This document shows positions 1 through 5,150 of a stretch of DNA of 7,135 nucleotides, one piece after another (position 1 is the first letter of the stretch; each line of letters opens with the position of its first letter). The DNA comes from Pseudomonadota bacterium. Lineage in GTDB: Bacteria; Pseudomonadota; Gammaproteobacteria; DAOUQR01. The position numbers and the translations under genes are program-made. The DNA lies in assembly GCA_030625525.1 (NCBI GenBank), contig DAOUQR010000054.1:1-7135 (forward strand). Direction: 5' to 3'. The notes under the pieces were generated by a model that worked only from the letters and a program-made list of their open reading frames with translations, made no database searches and had not been told where the DNA came from.

Positions 1-1
1 A

Positions 2-265
2 AAAAATATTTTAGATTATTCACATACCTGCTTAACGACTGCGCCCGATCATCCGCATTATGGTGAGCATGGTGATTATCAAGATTATTTTCATTACAGA
101 ACGTCGCTTGGAAAATACCTTAAGCATCGGCATGATAAAGAAATTTTTTACGGTTCACTCAGTGCGCATAACCTACGGAATTATCATTTACAACGTTTGC
201 GTTACAATCCCGACTTTGATCGCTTGATGAAAAAAATTGATCTTTTTGTTGATAAAATCATTTAA
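2..265 (+). CDS. 3' end of an unrecognised protein, truncated by the window edge
   Basis: An open frame runs from the left edge to a TAA at 263-265 without any stop, giving 87 visible residues with no plausible start codon before the last quarter, so this is the C-terminal part of a longer gene. The visible protein is rich in His and Tyr (for example the HPHYGEHGDYQDYFHYR stretch at about residues 18-34) and ends in a basic, amphipathic tail (RLMKKIDLFVDKII). I see no membrane segment and recognise no family. The stop lies one base from the end of the opposing pilin gene (267), so the two genes are convergent with no room for a conventional terminator between them. The alternating His/Tyr/Asp composition and lack of stops support real coding, but function is unknown. 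Confidence 0.6.
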   Translation, partial: KNILDYSHTCLTTAPDHPHYGEHGDYQDYFHYRTSLGKYLKHRHDKEIFYGSLSAHNLRNYHLQRLRYNPDFDRLMKKIDLFVDKII

Positions 266-266
266 G

Positions 267-743
267 TTAAAGGCGGACTCGGCCATTGCGTGATAAGACG
301 AGTTGCCAGACGGGTTGCGTTTCACCTTTATCCATGTAGCTAAATCGTCCATTCAATGTGCCTTGTTGTGGTTCAGGTGGGAATTTCAGACTCGCTGTTT
401 TTGCAAACCCTCGCCACACTAAGCGGCCTAGATGGTGCTGTGAAAAATGCTGGATGACTTGGTCCGTTTGGGTTTTAACAATCAGTTCATGATTCCAATT
501 GTCATCACAATGACTGCCGTCGAAGGAGGGACACAAACTCAACATTTCATGCCGCAACCAAGCTTGCTGTCGTGTAAAATTAATCGCGACGATCAATTGT
601 TGTTTCACATTATTTTGGCGATGGCGTTTGACGAAGTTAAAACTCAGTGGCAAGACAAGCGCTGCCAGTAAACCGATCACGACCAAGGTGATCATTAATT
701 CGATTAAGGTAAAGCCGTTGCACAAATCCTTTTCCGTGTTCAT
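267..743 (-). CDS. FimT/GspH-like type IV minor pilin (pseudopilin)
   Basis: A 158-residue protein with a class III (prepilin) leader: a nine-residue polar head ending in Gly10, then FTLIELMITLVVIGLLAALV. A PilD-type peptidase would cut after Gly10 and methylate Phe11; the conserved Glu5 of the mature protein is Glu15. The hydrophobic helix (about 11-32) anchors it in the inner membrane before assembly. After it comes the FimT/FimU/GspH pattern: a segment rich in Q/R (INFTRQQAWLRHEM), then LCPSFDGSHC (Cys71 and Cys79, likely a disulfide) followed by a Trp, and a C-terminal SRNGRVRL strand. Family knowledge: such minor pilins help prime type IV pili, and some FimT proteins bind DNA during uptake. 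The gene starts 9 bases after the stop of the glycosylase gene, behind a GAGAGA ribosome binding site that overlaps that stop, so the two are probably co-transcribed. FimT versus GspH/FimU cannot be decided from sequence alone. Confidence 0.85.
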   Translation of the reverse strand: MNTEKDLCNGFTLIELMITLVVIGLLAALVLPLSFNFVKRHRQNNVKQQLIVAINFTRQQAWLRHEMLSLCPSFDGSHCDDNWNHELIVKTQTDQVIQHFSQHHLGRLVWRGFAKTASLKFPPEPQQGTLNGRFSYMDKGETQPVWQLVLSRNGRVRL

Positions 744-752
744 GTTGTCTCT

Positions 753-1376
753 CTACATAGTTTGAATGCTGGCTAAATCCAGTAAAGCCTGTTTTTTCAT
801 TCCTGCATTTTGTAACAAGTACGCGGGGTGATGTGTGACTAAAACGGGGATGTTCGTGTCGCCATAAACATGATTTTGCCCACGAAGCTTAGCCATCGGT
901 TGATCGGTTTTCAGTAAATAATGAGCCGCATGGTGTCCTAAAACTAAAATTAATTTGGGCTGTACCCAGTTGATTTGCTGCTCCAAGTACTGAGCACATT
1001 GTCGAACTTCTTCAGGCTGCGAGGCTCGGTTTTCCGGTGGTCGACATTTCAATAGATTGGTGATGTAAACCGCCTCACGGTTCAAACCCAGGCTCGCTAA
1101 CATCGCATTCAGTAATTGACCGGCCCGGCCGACGAAAGGTTCACCTTGTTGATCCGCTTCATCATCCGGCGCTTCTCCAATGATCAAAATATCCGCATCA
1201 ACATCACCGACACCCAACACAGCTTGAGTACGTGTTTGACTGAGTGGGCAGCGAGTACATTGTGAGACGGTTGTGGCGAACGTTTTCCAAGGATGGCTTG
1301 TACGCGGGATCCACGTTTGTATCCCGAGTTGTTGTAAATAATAGTGTTGTTGTGCATCCATCATAGGGCGGATCAT
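753..1376 (-). CDS. Family 4 uracil-DNA glycosylase (Fe-S cluster type)
   Basis: A 207-residue cytoplasmic DNA repair enzyme that removes uracil from DNA (deaminated cytosine or misincorporated dUMP) to start base excision repair. All four Fe-S cysteines of family 4 are visible: Cys40 and Cys43 (CTRC), Cys111 (LLKCRPPENR) and Cys127. Motif 1 is at 67-75 (GEAPDDEAD), followed by the uracil-binding GEPFVGRAGQLLNAML; motif 2 is THHPAYLL at 181-188. The length fits the family, with an N-terminal extension of about 35 residues typical of gammaproteobacterial members. Oddity: most family members read GEAPGxxED at motif 1, whereas here Gly is Asp71 and Glu is Ala74. The start is uncertain because no clear Shine-Dalgarno precedes the ATG at 1376 or the ATGs at codons 5 and 6; an in-frame stop lies 8 codons upstream. 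It is the first gene of a pair with the pilin gene. Confidence 0.93.
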   Translation of the reverse strand: MIRPMMDAQQHYYLQQLGIQTWIPRTSHPWKTFATTVSQCTRCPLSQTRTQAVLGVGDVDADILIIGEAPDDEADQQGEPFVGRAGQLLNAMLASLGLNREAVYITNLLKCRPPENRASQPEEVRQCAQYLEQQINWVQPKLILVLGHHAAHYLLKTDQPMAKLRGQNHVYGDTNIPVLVTHHPAYLLQNAGMKKQALLDLASIQTM

Positions 1377-1425
1377 AATGTCAAAATGCGAGCAAGTCTA
1401 GAGCGGAAAGTTTTGCGGGGTTTAG

Positions 1426-1455
1426 TTGGGGTCAGGTCTGAGACCTACCCCCCAA
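1426..1455. repeat. GC-rich palindrome between the secreted-protein gene and the glycosylase gene
   Basis: The arms TTGGGG (1426-1431) and CCCCAA (1450-1455) enclose AGGTC (1434-1438), a 3-base loop, and GACCT (1442-1446), with a two-base mismatch or bulge between the two stem blocks. It sits 25 bases downstream of the stop of the gene at 1945-1481 and about 50 bases upstream of the next start. It has no T-run on either strand, so it is not a textbook intrinsic terminator. The GGGTCAGGTCT core resembles the termini of REP-type palindromes associated with RAYT transposases, which is a recollection of motif style and not a database match. It could equally be an mRNA 3'-end-stabilising stem. Confidence 0.6.
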
Positions 1456-1480
1456 CAATGCTTTGATACCTAGGCGACAA

Positions 1481-1945
1481 TTAGCGTTTTGGCTTCTTAG
1501 GAATATCACCCATATGCCCACCGTCACTCACGGTTTGGTTTTTCTGTGACACCAATTTCACATACACCCACTCACCCACGGGTGTTCTGACTGGTAAAAC
1601 CGAGTCTCTCGCATCTGCCGGTGTAATATGAACAAAAACAGCGTTCACATTCGGTAAATCCACGTCGACAAAGTCGTTAGTTCCTAAAGTATGGTAATCA
1701 TTATGAATACTGATACTGACCGGCTTACCTGTATTATGAAAACGCACGCGCTTCATATCGCCATTTTCAAACACTTTGGTCATTTTAACCTTAGGGGTCA
1801 ATTTATATTTCACAACCATCATGGTTTTAGTCTTGCCGCTCTCGTTCTGCGTTACCGCATGTGAAGACTGTGCGACTAAAAAGAAAACGGTCGCTGCAAT
1901 CGCGCCACCCAACAGCACACGCACAAAATTGTTACTTCTAACCAT
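1481..1945 (-). CDS. Small exported protein of unknown function
   Basis: Starting at the ATG at 1945 gives 154 residues. I chose this start because AAGGAG lies six bases before it; the earlier in-frame ATG at 1972 lies upstream of that ribosome binding site and would add nine polar residues. The N-terminus is a clear Sec signal peptide: basic head (MVRSNNFVR), hydrophobic core (VLLGGAIAATVFFLVA) and a probable signal peptidase I site after SSHA, leaving a mature protein of about 125 residues in the periplasm or outside. The mature part looks beta-rich (alternating strands such as VSISIHNDYHTL, FVDVDLPNVNAVFVHI) and ends in a basic PKKPKR tail. There are no cysteines in the mature part and no lipobox. 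I do not recognise the family. It is transcribed divergently from the membrane coiled-coil gene at 2123, with about 177 bases between the two starts. Confidence 0.8.
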   Translation of the reverse strand: MVRSNNFVRVLLGGAIAATVFFLVAQSSHAVTQNESGKTKTMMVVKYKLTPKVKMTKVFENGDMKRVRFHNTGKPVSISIHNDYHTLGTNDFVDVDLPNVNAVFVHITPADARDSVLPVRTPVGEWVYVKLVSQKNQTVSDGGHMGDIPKKPKR

Positions 1946-1951
1946 AACACG

Positions 1952-1957
1952 CTCCTT
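1952..1957 (-). promoter_or_regulatory. Ribosome binding site AAGGAG that fixes the start at 1945
   Basis: Read on the minus strand, AAGGAG is followed by six bases (CGTGTT) and ATG. It lies inside the reading frame of the longer alternative form (start 1972), which has no such site in front of it, so the shorter form is preferred. Confidence 0.75.
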
Positions 1958-2112
1958 AGTATGAAAAATCATTCAACCGATGTGGCATCTCACCAGCTTT
2001 CTATATAAACTTAGACTAACTTTCACTATTTCGCCAATATTTATTTGCAATAAGCATTCCACTTATTGAACGGACACATAATTTTAGTTGGAATATTGGT
2101 TTCTTTTATCAC

Positions 2113-2117
2113 AGGAG
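2113..2117 (+). promoter_or_regulatory. Ribosome binding site AGGAG that decides the start at 2123
   Basis: AGGAG is followed by TGATGATG: the first ATG (2120) is only two bases away and the second (2123) five bases away, so 2123 is the better-spaced start. The upstream TTG at 2066 has no purine-rich site in front of it. Confidence 0.65.
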
Positions 2118-2122
2118 TGATG

Positions 2123-2812
2123 ATGACTGAGTTATTAAAAACGATTCCCATTTGGATATGGGCAATGATCCCCGCGGTTGCCTTAGGGTTCATAACGTAT
2201 TTTGTGACGCATCGCACTCAATTTGCAATCAAGCTGGGAGGGATTTCCTTGCTGGTTGCGTGGGCCACCACCGGCTTTCATTTTTGGGAAGTCTTTTTAC
2301 ACAACCATTTTGTCGGCGGTTTCAACACCTACGGTTTACCCGCTAATTTTTCACGCACCGGTTGGCACTTACTCATCGATGCCTGGCCTCTCTGGTTAAT
2401 CCCCACCGTATTTGCGATCATCATTGCAACGGCTGCCATTTTCACGTGGCAAGCCTGGCAGTTTTCACAACTCATAAAATACCCCGCCACGAATGAAACA
2501 AAAGAGAAAGCAAAAAAGAAACTAAAAGGCAAAACCACCAGCAGTCACATGCTCAGAAAAATCGACGTCATTAAACTCGAACAACAAGTCACTTATTTAA
2601 AAGAAAAATTAAAAGAACAAAAGCAAGGCCGCGGCAAACAAAATGAGGGCTCTGAAAAAAGCCATATGCTGACCGAACTAAAACAACAAGTCAAAAAACT
2701 CAAAGGCCGCAATACTGAATTAGAGCGAAAAACAACAACACTCAACACCGATTTAAAACAAGCAAAAACTTTGATTGAACAATTGCTCGAAGAACAATAC
2801 GGCACGCAATGA
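2123..2812 (+). CDS. Inner-membrane protein with three helices and a cytoplasmic coiled-coil tail
   Basis: With the ATG at 2123 the protein has 229 residues. Three hydrophobic helices are visible at about 10-29, 36-55 and 84-110; the loop between the second and third (HNHFVGGFNTYG, then SRTGWH) is probably periplasmic and the charged C-terminus cytoplasmic. From about residue 120 the protein is very Lys/Glu/Gln rich, with two coiled-coil blocks: LEQQVTYLKEKLKEQKQ at about 152-168 and a longer one from LTELKQQVKKL to IEQLLEEQ at about 183-224, separated by a Gly-rich break (GRGKQNEGS). I do not recognise the family; the coiled coil suggests oligomerisation or a protein partner. An alternative TTG start at 2066 would add a fourth hydrophobic segment, but it lacks a ribosome binding site. 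No terminator is evident after the stop. A role in secretion or envelope organisation would be a guess. Confidence 0.75.
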   Translation: MTELLKTIPIWIWAMIPAVALGFITYFVTHRTQFAIKLGGISLLVAWATTGFHFWEVFLHNHFVGGFNTYGLPANFSRTGWHLLIDAWPLWLIPTVFAIIIATAAIFTWQAWQFSQLIKYPATNETKEKAKKKLKGKTTSSHMLRKIDVIKLEQQVTYLKEKLKEQKQGRGKQNEGSEKSHMLTELKQQVKKLKGRNTELERKTTTLNTDLKQAKTLIEQLLEEQYGTQ

Positions 2813-2990
2813 GCGTTTCACAACAAAAAAACAGTACACGCGTCCTTTGATAAAAGCTGGTGGGGACGATCCTGAAATATAAATTATGCTACCTTACCCA
2901 CTCAAATCTTCATAGAGCCAAGTTTTTTCAAACAGCAACGCAATAAATAGGCTGGGACGTAACACTATATGAGACTGCGTTAAAAGGACC

Positions 2991-3007
2991 CTTAATGTTT
3001 CCTTAAG
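2991..3007 (+). promoter_or_regulatory. Putative PmrA-binding box (CTTAAT-N5-CTTAAG)
   Basis: Two direct hexamers, CTTAAT (2991-2996) and CTTAAG (3002-3007), are separated by five bases and so lie one helical turn (11 bp) apart on the same face. Family knowledge: this is the arrangement bound by the response regulator PmrA, which in Legionella and Coxiella activates genes for Dot/Icm secretion and its effectors. The second half-site ends 13 bases before a -10-like CATAAT, so the box covers the -35 position, as expected for an activator at a promoter with a poor -35. CTTAA is common in AT-rich DNA, so chance cannot be excluded. Confidence 0.55.
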
Positions 3008-3020
3008 GTTAACGTGGCAT

Positions 3021-3026
3021 CATAAT
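3021..3026 (+). promoter_or_regulatory. Candidate -10 element CATAAT
   Basis: CATAAT differs from TATAAT at one base. The hexamer at the -35 distance (TTTCCT, 2998-3003) is poor and lies inside the putative PmrA box, which fits an activator-dependent promoter. Transcription would start near 3033, leaving a leader of about 35 bases before the ATG at 3068. Confidence 0.45.
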
Positions 3027-3053
3027 GCATAAGTTTTTAAATTCTTTTCTACT

Positions 3054-3059
3054 AAGAGG
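3054..3059 (+). promoter_or_regulatory. Ribosome binding site AAGAGG for the ATG at 3068
   Basis: AAGAGG stands eight bases before ATG 3068. The long open frame beginning at ATG 3261 has no comparable site in front of it. This is the main reason to believe that translation of the split gene starts at 3068 and not at 3261. Confidence 0.65.
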
Positions 3060-3067
3060 TTTGTTTT

Positions 3068-3142
3068 ATGTTTTCTAGGTTTATCCCCCGAAAAAAGGTA
3101 CGGTCTGATAAAAAAAGAAACAACTCCGCCTGCTCCTGTTGA
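3068..3142 (+). pseudogene. Original N-terminus of the split effector-like gene (24 codons to a premature stop)
   Basis: From ATG 3068 the frame reads MFSRFIPRKKVRSDKK, then eight out-of-phase residues and a TGA at 3140-3142. The next frame (+1) is open from 3033 right through the main frame at 3261, with no ATG, GTG or TTG before 3261, and it encodes a plausible hydrophilic continuation (KKETTPPAPVENFFDKK). Removing one base joins the two smoothly. The simplest place is the seven-A run at 3110-3116; the C5 (3085-3089) and A6 (3091-3096) runs just upstream would also work. The basic N-terminus is not a signal peptide. Confidence 0.6.
3110..3116 (+). other. A7 tract, likely site of the first frameshift
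   Basis: Seven consecutive A follow GAT (codon 14 from ATG 3068) and precede GAAACA. With six A the frame runs on into the 611-codon main frame; with seven it stops at 3140. The overlap of the two frames is wide (3068-3139), so nearby C5 and A6 runs remain alternatives. Confidence 0.5.
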
Positions 3143-3260
3143 GAACTTTTTTGATAAAAAGATTCTAAATTCTCAAAAGAACGGTAATAGATTTAAACTC
3201 AGCCTAGAAACTGAGCGAAATAATAATACGCTAGAAGCCTTAAAAAAGACTATTTTTTCC

Positions 3261-5096
3261 ATGAAACCTAATGGTGATCCATTTTTCTATACGTTGAAAG
3301 CAGAAATACATGTTGTCGCTACTGTTAATAAAGATGCTCTGATCACTCCATCCATTTTAATCAAAATTGACCATATGTTTCTAGAACTCACCGAAGATGG
3401 CTTGGTTGAGATGAGTAAGTACCCAAGATACCAAATGCCGGACTACCAACTGTTGCTTCGTGTCCCACTGGGCTCTGCTGAGACTGAGTTGCCGCTAGGT
3501 CAAATACGCAACACCCCAGAGATGAGAAAGGCAGTGAGTAAGGTTGTCTGGAAATATAATGTGAAAATGCCCGCAAAGAATAAATCTTCGCGACAGCTAA
3601 ATTTTATGGAAGATTTGTGCGAAGCTCTTACTGGAAACTCTTTCAATGAGGATAGGTATTTTCTCATTCATCAGTACTTTAAAGATCTATCCAATCCAAC
3701 TGGAGCATGCGCAAAACATTATCGACAACAAAAGTCCAACCAAGTAGTACCTCGAGCTCTTTTCGATGGGCAGGGAAAGGTGATCACATATCGCCTTTCT
3801 GATGATTTTGGTAAGAAACTTCCCTGTATTTTTAGTAGTCACAAGGAAGTAGATCGCTTTTTAAGGCATGACGAGCATCCTGTGAACACCTTAGAAGGTG
3901 TGGATCCCTCTGACGCCGTAGACTTTCTAAGGGCGGTCGAAAGAGCTTTCAGAGAGCAGGGGGATTACGGAGAAGAGAACTGTCCCCTTAACTTCCTTTG
4001 GAGCAGGACTGATCTTGACTTTGTACCGCCACCGCGCAATAAGATGGATAATTTCTATAATACGTCATCAGACATAAATTCCAGCGACAAAATCCATCCA
4101 GGTCGCGAAAGAATATTGATCCTATCTGGAATTGGTAAGGGAATTACAGTACTGCAGATGCTTGTTCAGTTGGAGGAGCAAAGCGGGCTTCTATGCGCAA
4201 GCATCTTTGATAAAATAGTTGCAAGCGGGACTGGAGCTATCTTTGCATTTGCCTTGAGTGAGTTAGGATGGACTGCGTCGGAGCTCCTTTCTGAGTGGGT
4301 TGTAGCTGGCGTGAAGACCTATGAGTTTGACGACACTGGTCGTCCTATACCTCAAAACCAGCCAGGACTTGATAAAGGTTTCTTTACTGATTATTGGGAT
4401 ACACACGTGCCTAGTGATGAAGAGCTTAATACAATGATGGACCACTTATTTATAGCATGGGGAAAGCGTAAATCAGCGAACCGACTGACCGTTTGTATTG
4501 CAACGGCTGAGGGCTATTTAGACCTCAGCGATTTTGAGGAGCCGGGAAACCTTGAAAAATTAAAAAAAGTCTTCCTTGAGTCGTTCAAAGTAGAAGCAGA
4601 GAGTTCTAAAGAGACTAACGAGTATATAAATCCTGGCGCTAAGGCCCTAGCCGATCATCTTGAGAATTCAAAAGAGCAGCTTGAGTTTTTGCTGTGTGTG
4701 GAAACAAGTGGCGTGATTTCAGTTGAAAAGCGCGACGTGATAAGAAAAGAAATAGACGAAGAACTTTTAAAAATGGAGAACGTAAAGCTTCTTCATCCCA
4801 ACTTGCAGTTGTTGCAAATAGCGGAAGATGAGATGAGCGGTATGAATCTGATAGCCCCCAACGAGAGGCTGGAAGCCCTCAAGTCTCTCAGCTCAAAAAA
4901 GATAGATACTATAGTAGAGAAATGGCGTGACATAATCGATCTTTTTAAAAAGGACATTGCCTATATTGAACACAATGGAGAATCGCTAGATAACACCAAA
5001 GAACAGCCAGATGATGACAATAACAACAATAATGATGTCGAGTTCAAGGAGCGAAATCAAAAAGGTGGAGTTCAGAAGTTCGCTAATAAAAAATAG
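3261..5096 (+). CDS. Main frame of a split effector-like protein with a degenerate patatin-like segment
   Basis: From the first in-frame ATG this is 611 residues, but the same frame is open without a start back to 3033 and is better seen as the middle of a longer gene starting at 3068. Residues 1-280 are unrecognised. Residues 285-346 match the N-terminal core of patatin-like phospholipases: ILILSGIGKGITVLQML stands where patatins have the DGGGxRG oxyanion-hole loop, followed by LEEQSG, then FDKIVASGTGAIFAFALSELG in place of FDxIxGTSTGGxxAxxL. The nucleophile motif GxSxG is here ASGTG (321-325), so the serine position is Gly, and no DGG/DGA catalytic Asp follows. As read it cannot be an active patatin. 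The rest is helical and charged, ending in an Asp/Asn-rich linker. It stops at 5094 on an A6 tract, beyond which the frame at 5090-5626 continues with a U-box-like domain. Inference: secreted host-interaction protein, cytosolic (no signal peptide or membrane segment). Confidence 0.7.
   Translation: MKPNGDPFFYTLKAEIHVVATVNKDALITPSILIKIDHMFLELTEDGLVEMSKYPRYQMPDYQLLLRVPLGSAETELPLGQIRNTPEMRKAVSKVVWKYNVKMPAKNKSSRQLNFMEDLCEALTGNSFNEDRYFLIHQYFKDLSNPTGACAKHYRQQKSNQVVPRALFDGQGKVITYRLSDDFGKKLPCIFSSHKEVDRFLRHDEHPVNTLEGVDPSDAVDFLRAVERAFREQGDYGEENCPLNFLWSRTDLDFVPPPRNKMDNFYNTSSDINSSDKIHPGRERILILSGIGKGITVLQMLVQLEEQSGLLCASIFDKIVASGTGAIFAFALSELGWTASELLSEWVVAGVKTYEFDDTGRPIPQNQPGLDKGFFTDYWDTHVPSDEELNTMMDHLFIAWGKRKSANRLTVCIATAEGYLDLSDFEEPGNLEKLKKVFLESFKVEAESSKETNEYINPGAKALADHLENSKEQLEFLLCVETSGVISVEKRDVIRKEIDEELLKMENVKLLHPNLQLLQIAEDEMSGMNLIAPNERLEALKSLSSKKIDTIVEKWRDIIDLFKKDIAYIEHNGESLDNTKEQPDDDNNNNNDVEFKERNQKGGVQKFANKK
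5088..5093 (+). other. A6 tract, tightly localised site of the second frameshift
   Basis: The main frame ends AAT-AAA-AAA-TAG. The following frame is open only from 5090, after a TAA at 5087-5089, so the two frames overlap by just seven bases and any join must fall on this A6 run. One extra A changes AAA-TAG into AAA-ATA-GCT and continues without a stop to 5626. Confidence 0.6.
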
Positions 5097-5131
5097 CTTC
5101 TGCGCACGATAATAATAATAATAAAAAAGAG

Positions 5132-5150
5132 CCCCCTGCAGCTGTGGGGG
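5132..5150 (-). terminator. Hairpin with a T-run on the minus strand
   Basis: CCCCC (5132-5136) and GGGGG (5146-5150) pair around a nine-base loop. Read on the minus strand the hairpin is followed by CTC and six T, the form of an intrinsic terminator for leftward transcription, which here would come from the chimeric gene ending at 5674. On the plus strand there is no T-run. It lies in the Asn-rich linker of the split gene, so chance is possible. Confidence 0.3.

Larger units (their letters stand above)
1946..2122. promoter_or_regulatory. Divergent intergenic region, promoters not resolved
   Basis: This AT-rich stretch separates two divergent genes and must carry both promoters. A TATATA at about 1999-2004 is a possible -10 element for the minus-strand gene, but no convincing -35 lies 16-18 bases from it. 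For the plus-strand gene I found no matched -35/-10 pair. No obvious operator palindrome is visible. An open frame in phase with the plus-strand gene runs through the right part from a TTG at 2066; see that gene for why I do not use it. Confidence 0.3.
2813..3067. promoter_or_regulatory. Intergenic region and control region of the split effector-like gene
   Basis: A 255-base stretch with no open frame worth reporting. The first ~165 bases hold nothing I can name and no intrinsic terminator for the preceding gene. The last ~80 bases carry the putative PmrA box (2991-3007), a -10-like CATAAT (3021-3026) and an AAGAGG ribosome binding site (3054-3059), in the right order and spacing for a regulated promoter of the gene at 3068. 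Confidence 0.5.

Noticed and set aside
447..671. Plus-strand open frame of 74 codons over the pilin gene
   Set aside because: It is antisense to a clear FimT/GspH-like gene, has no recognisable features and no ribosome binding site.
1946..1972. Longer start (ATG 1972) for the exported protein
   Set aside because: The AAGGAG site lies inside this extension and points to the ATG at 1945, which also gives a standard signal peptide.
2066..2122. N-terminal extension of the membrane coiled-coil protein from TTG 2066
   Set aside because: It would add a hydrophobic segment, but no ribosome binding site precedes the TTG, whereas AGGAG is well placed for the ATG at 2123. Not excluded.
2152..2346. Plus-strand open frame inside the membrane protein gene
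   Set aside because: An out-of-frame shadow without family features; the overlapping frame has clear membrane and coiled-coil structure.
2981..2995. Imperfect palindrome TTAA...TTAA just upstream of the PmrA-like box as a separate operator
   Set aside because: Short and AT-rich, overlapping the direct repeat, with no second copy; likely chance.
5108..5128. Run of AAT triplets as a phase-variable microsatellite
   Set aside because: Changes of whole AAT units would keep the frame, so the repeat cannot switch expression; it encodes a short Asn run in a linker.
5110..5150. Hairpin at 5132-5150 as a stimulator of programmed -1 frameshifting at 5088-5093
   Set aside because: It lies 38 bases downstream of the A6 tract, too far for a typical stimulatory structure (5-9 bases), and TAAAAAA is not a canonical slippery heptamer.
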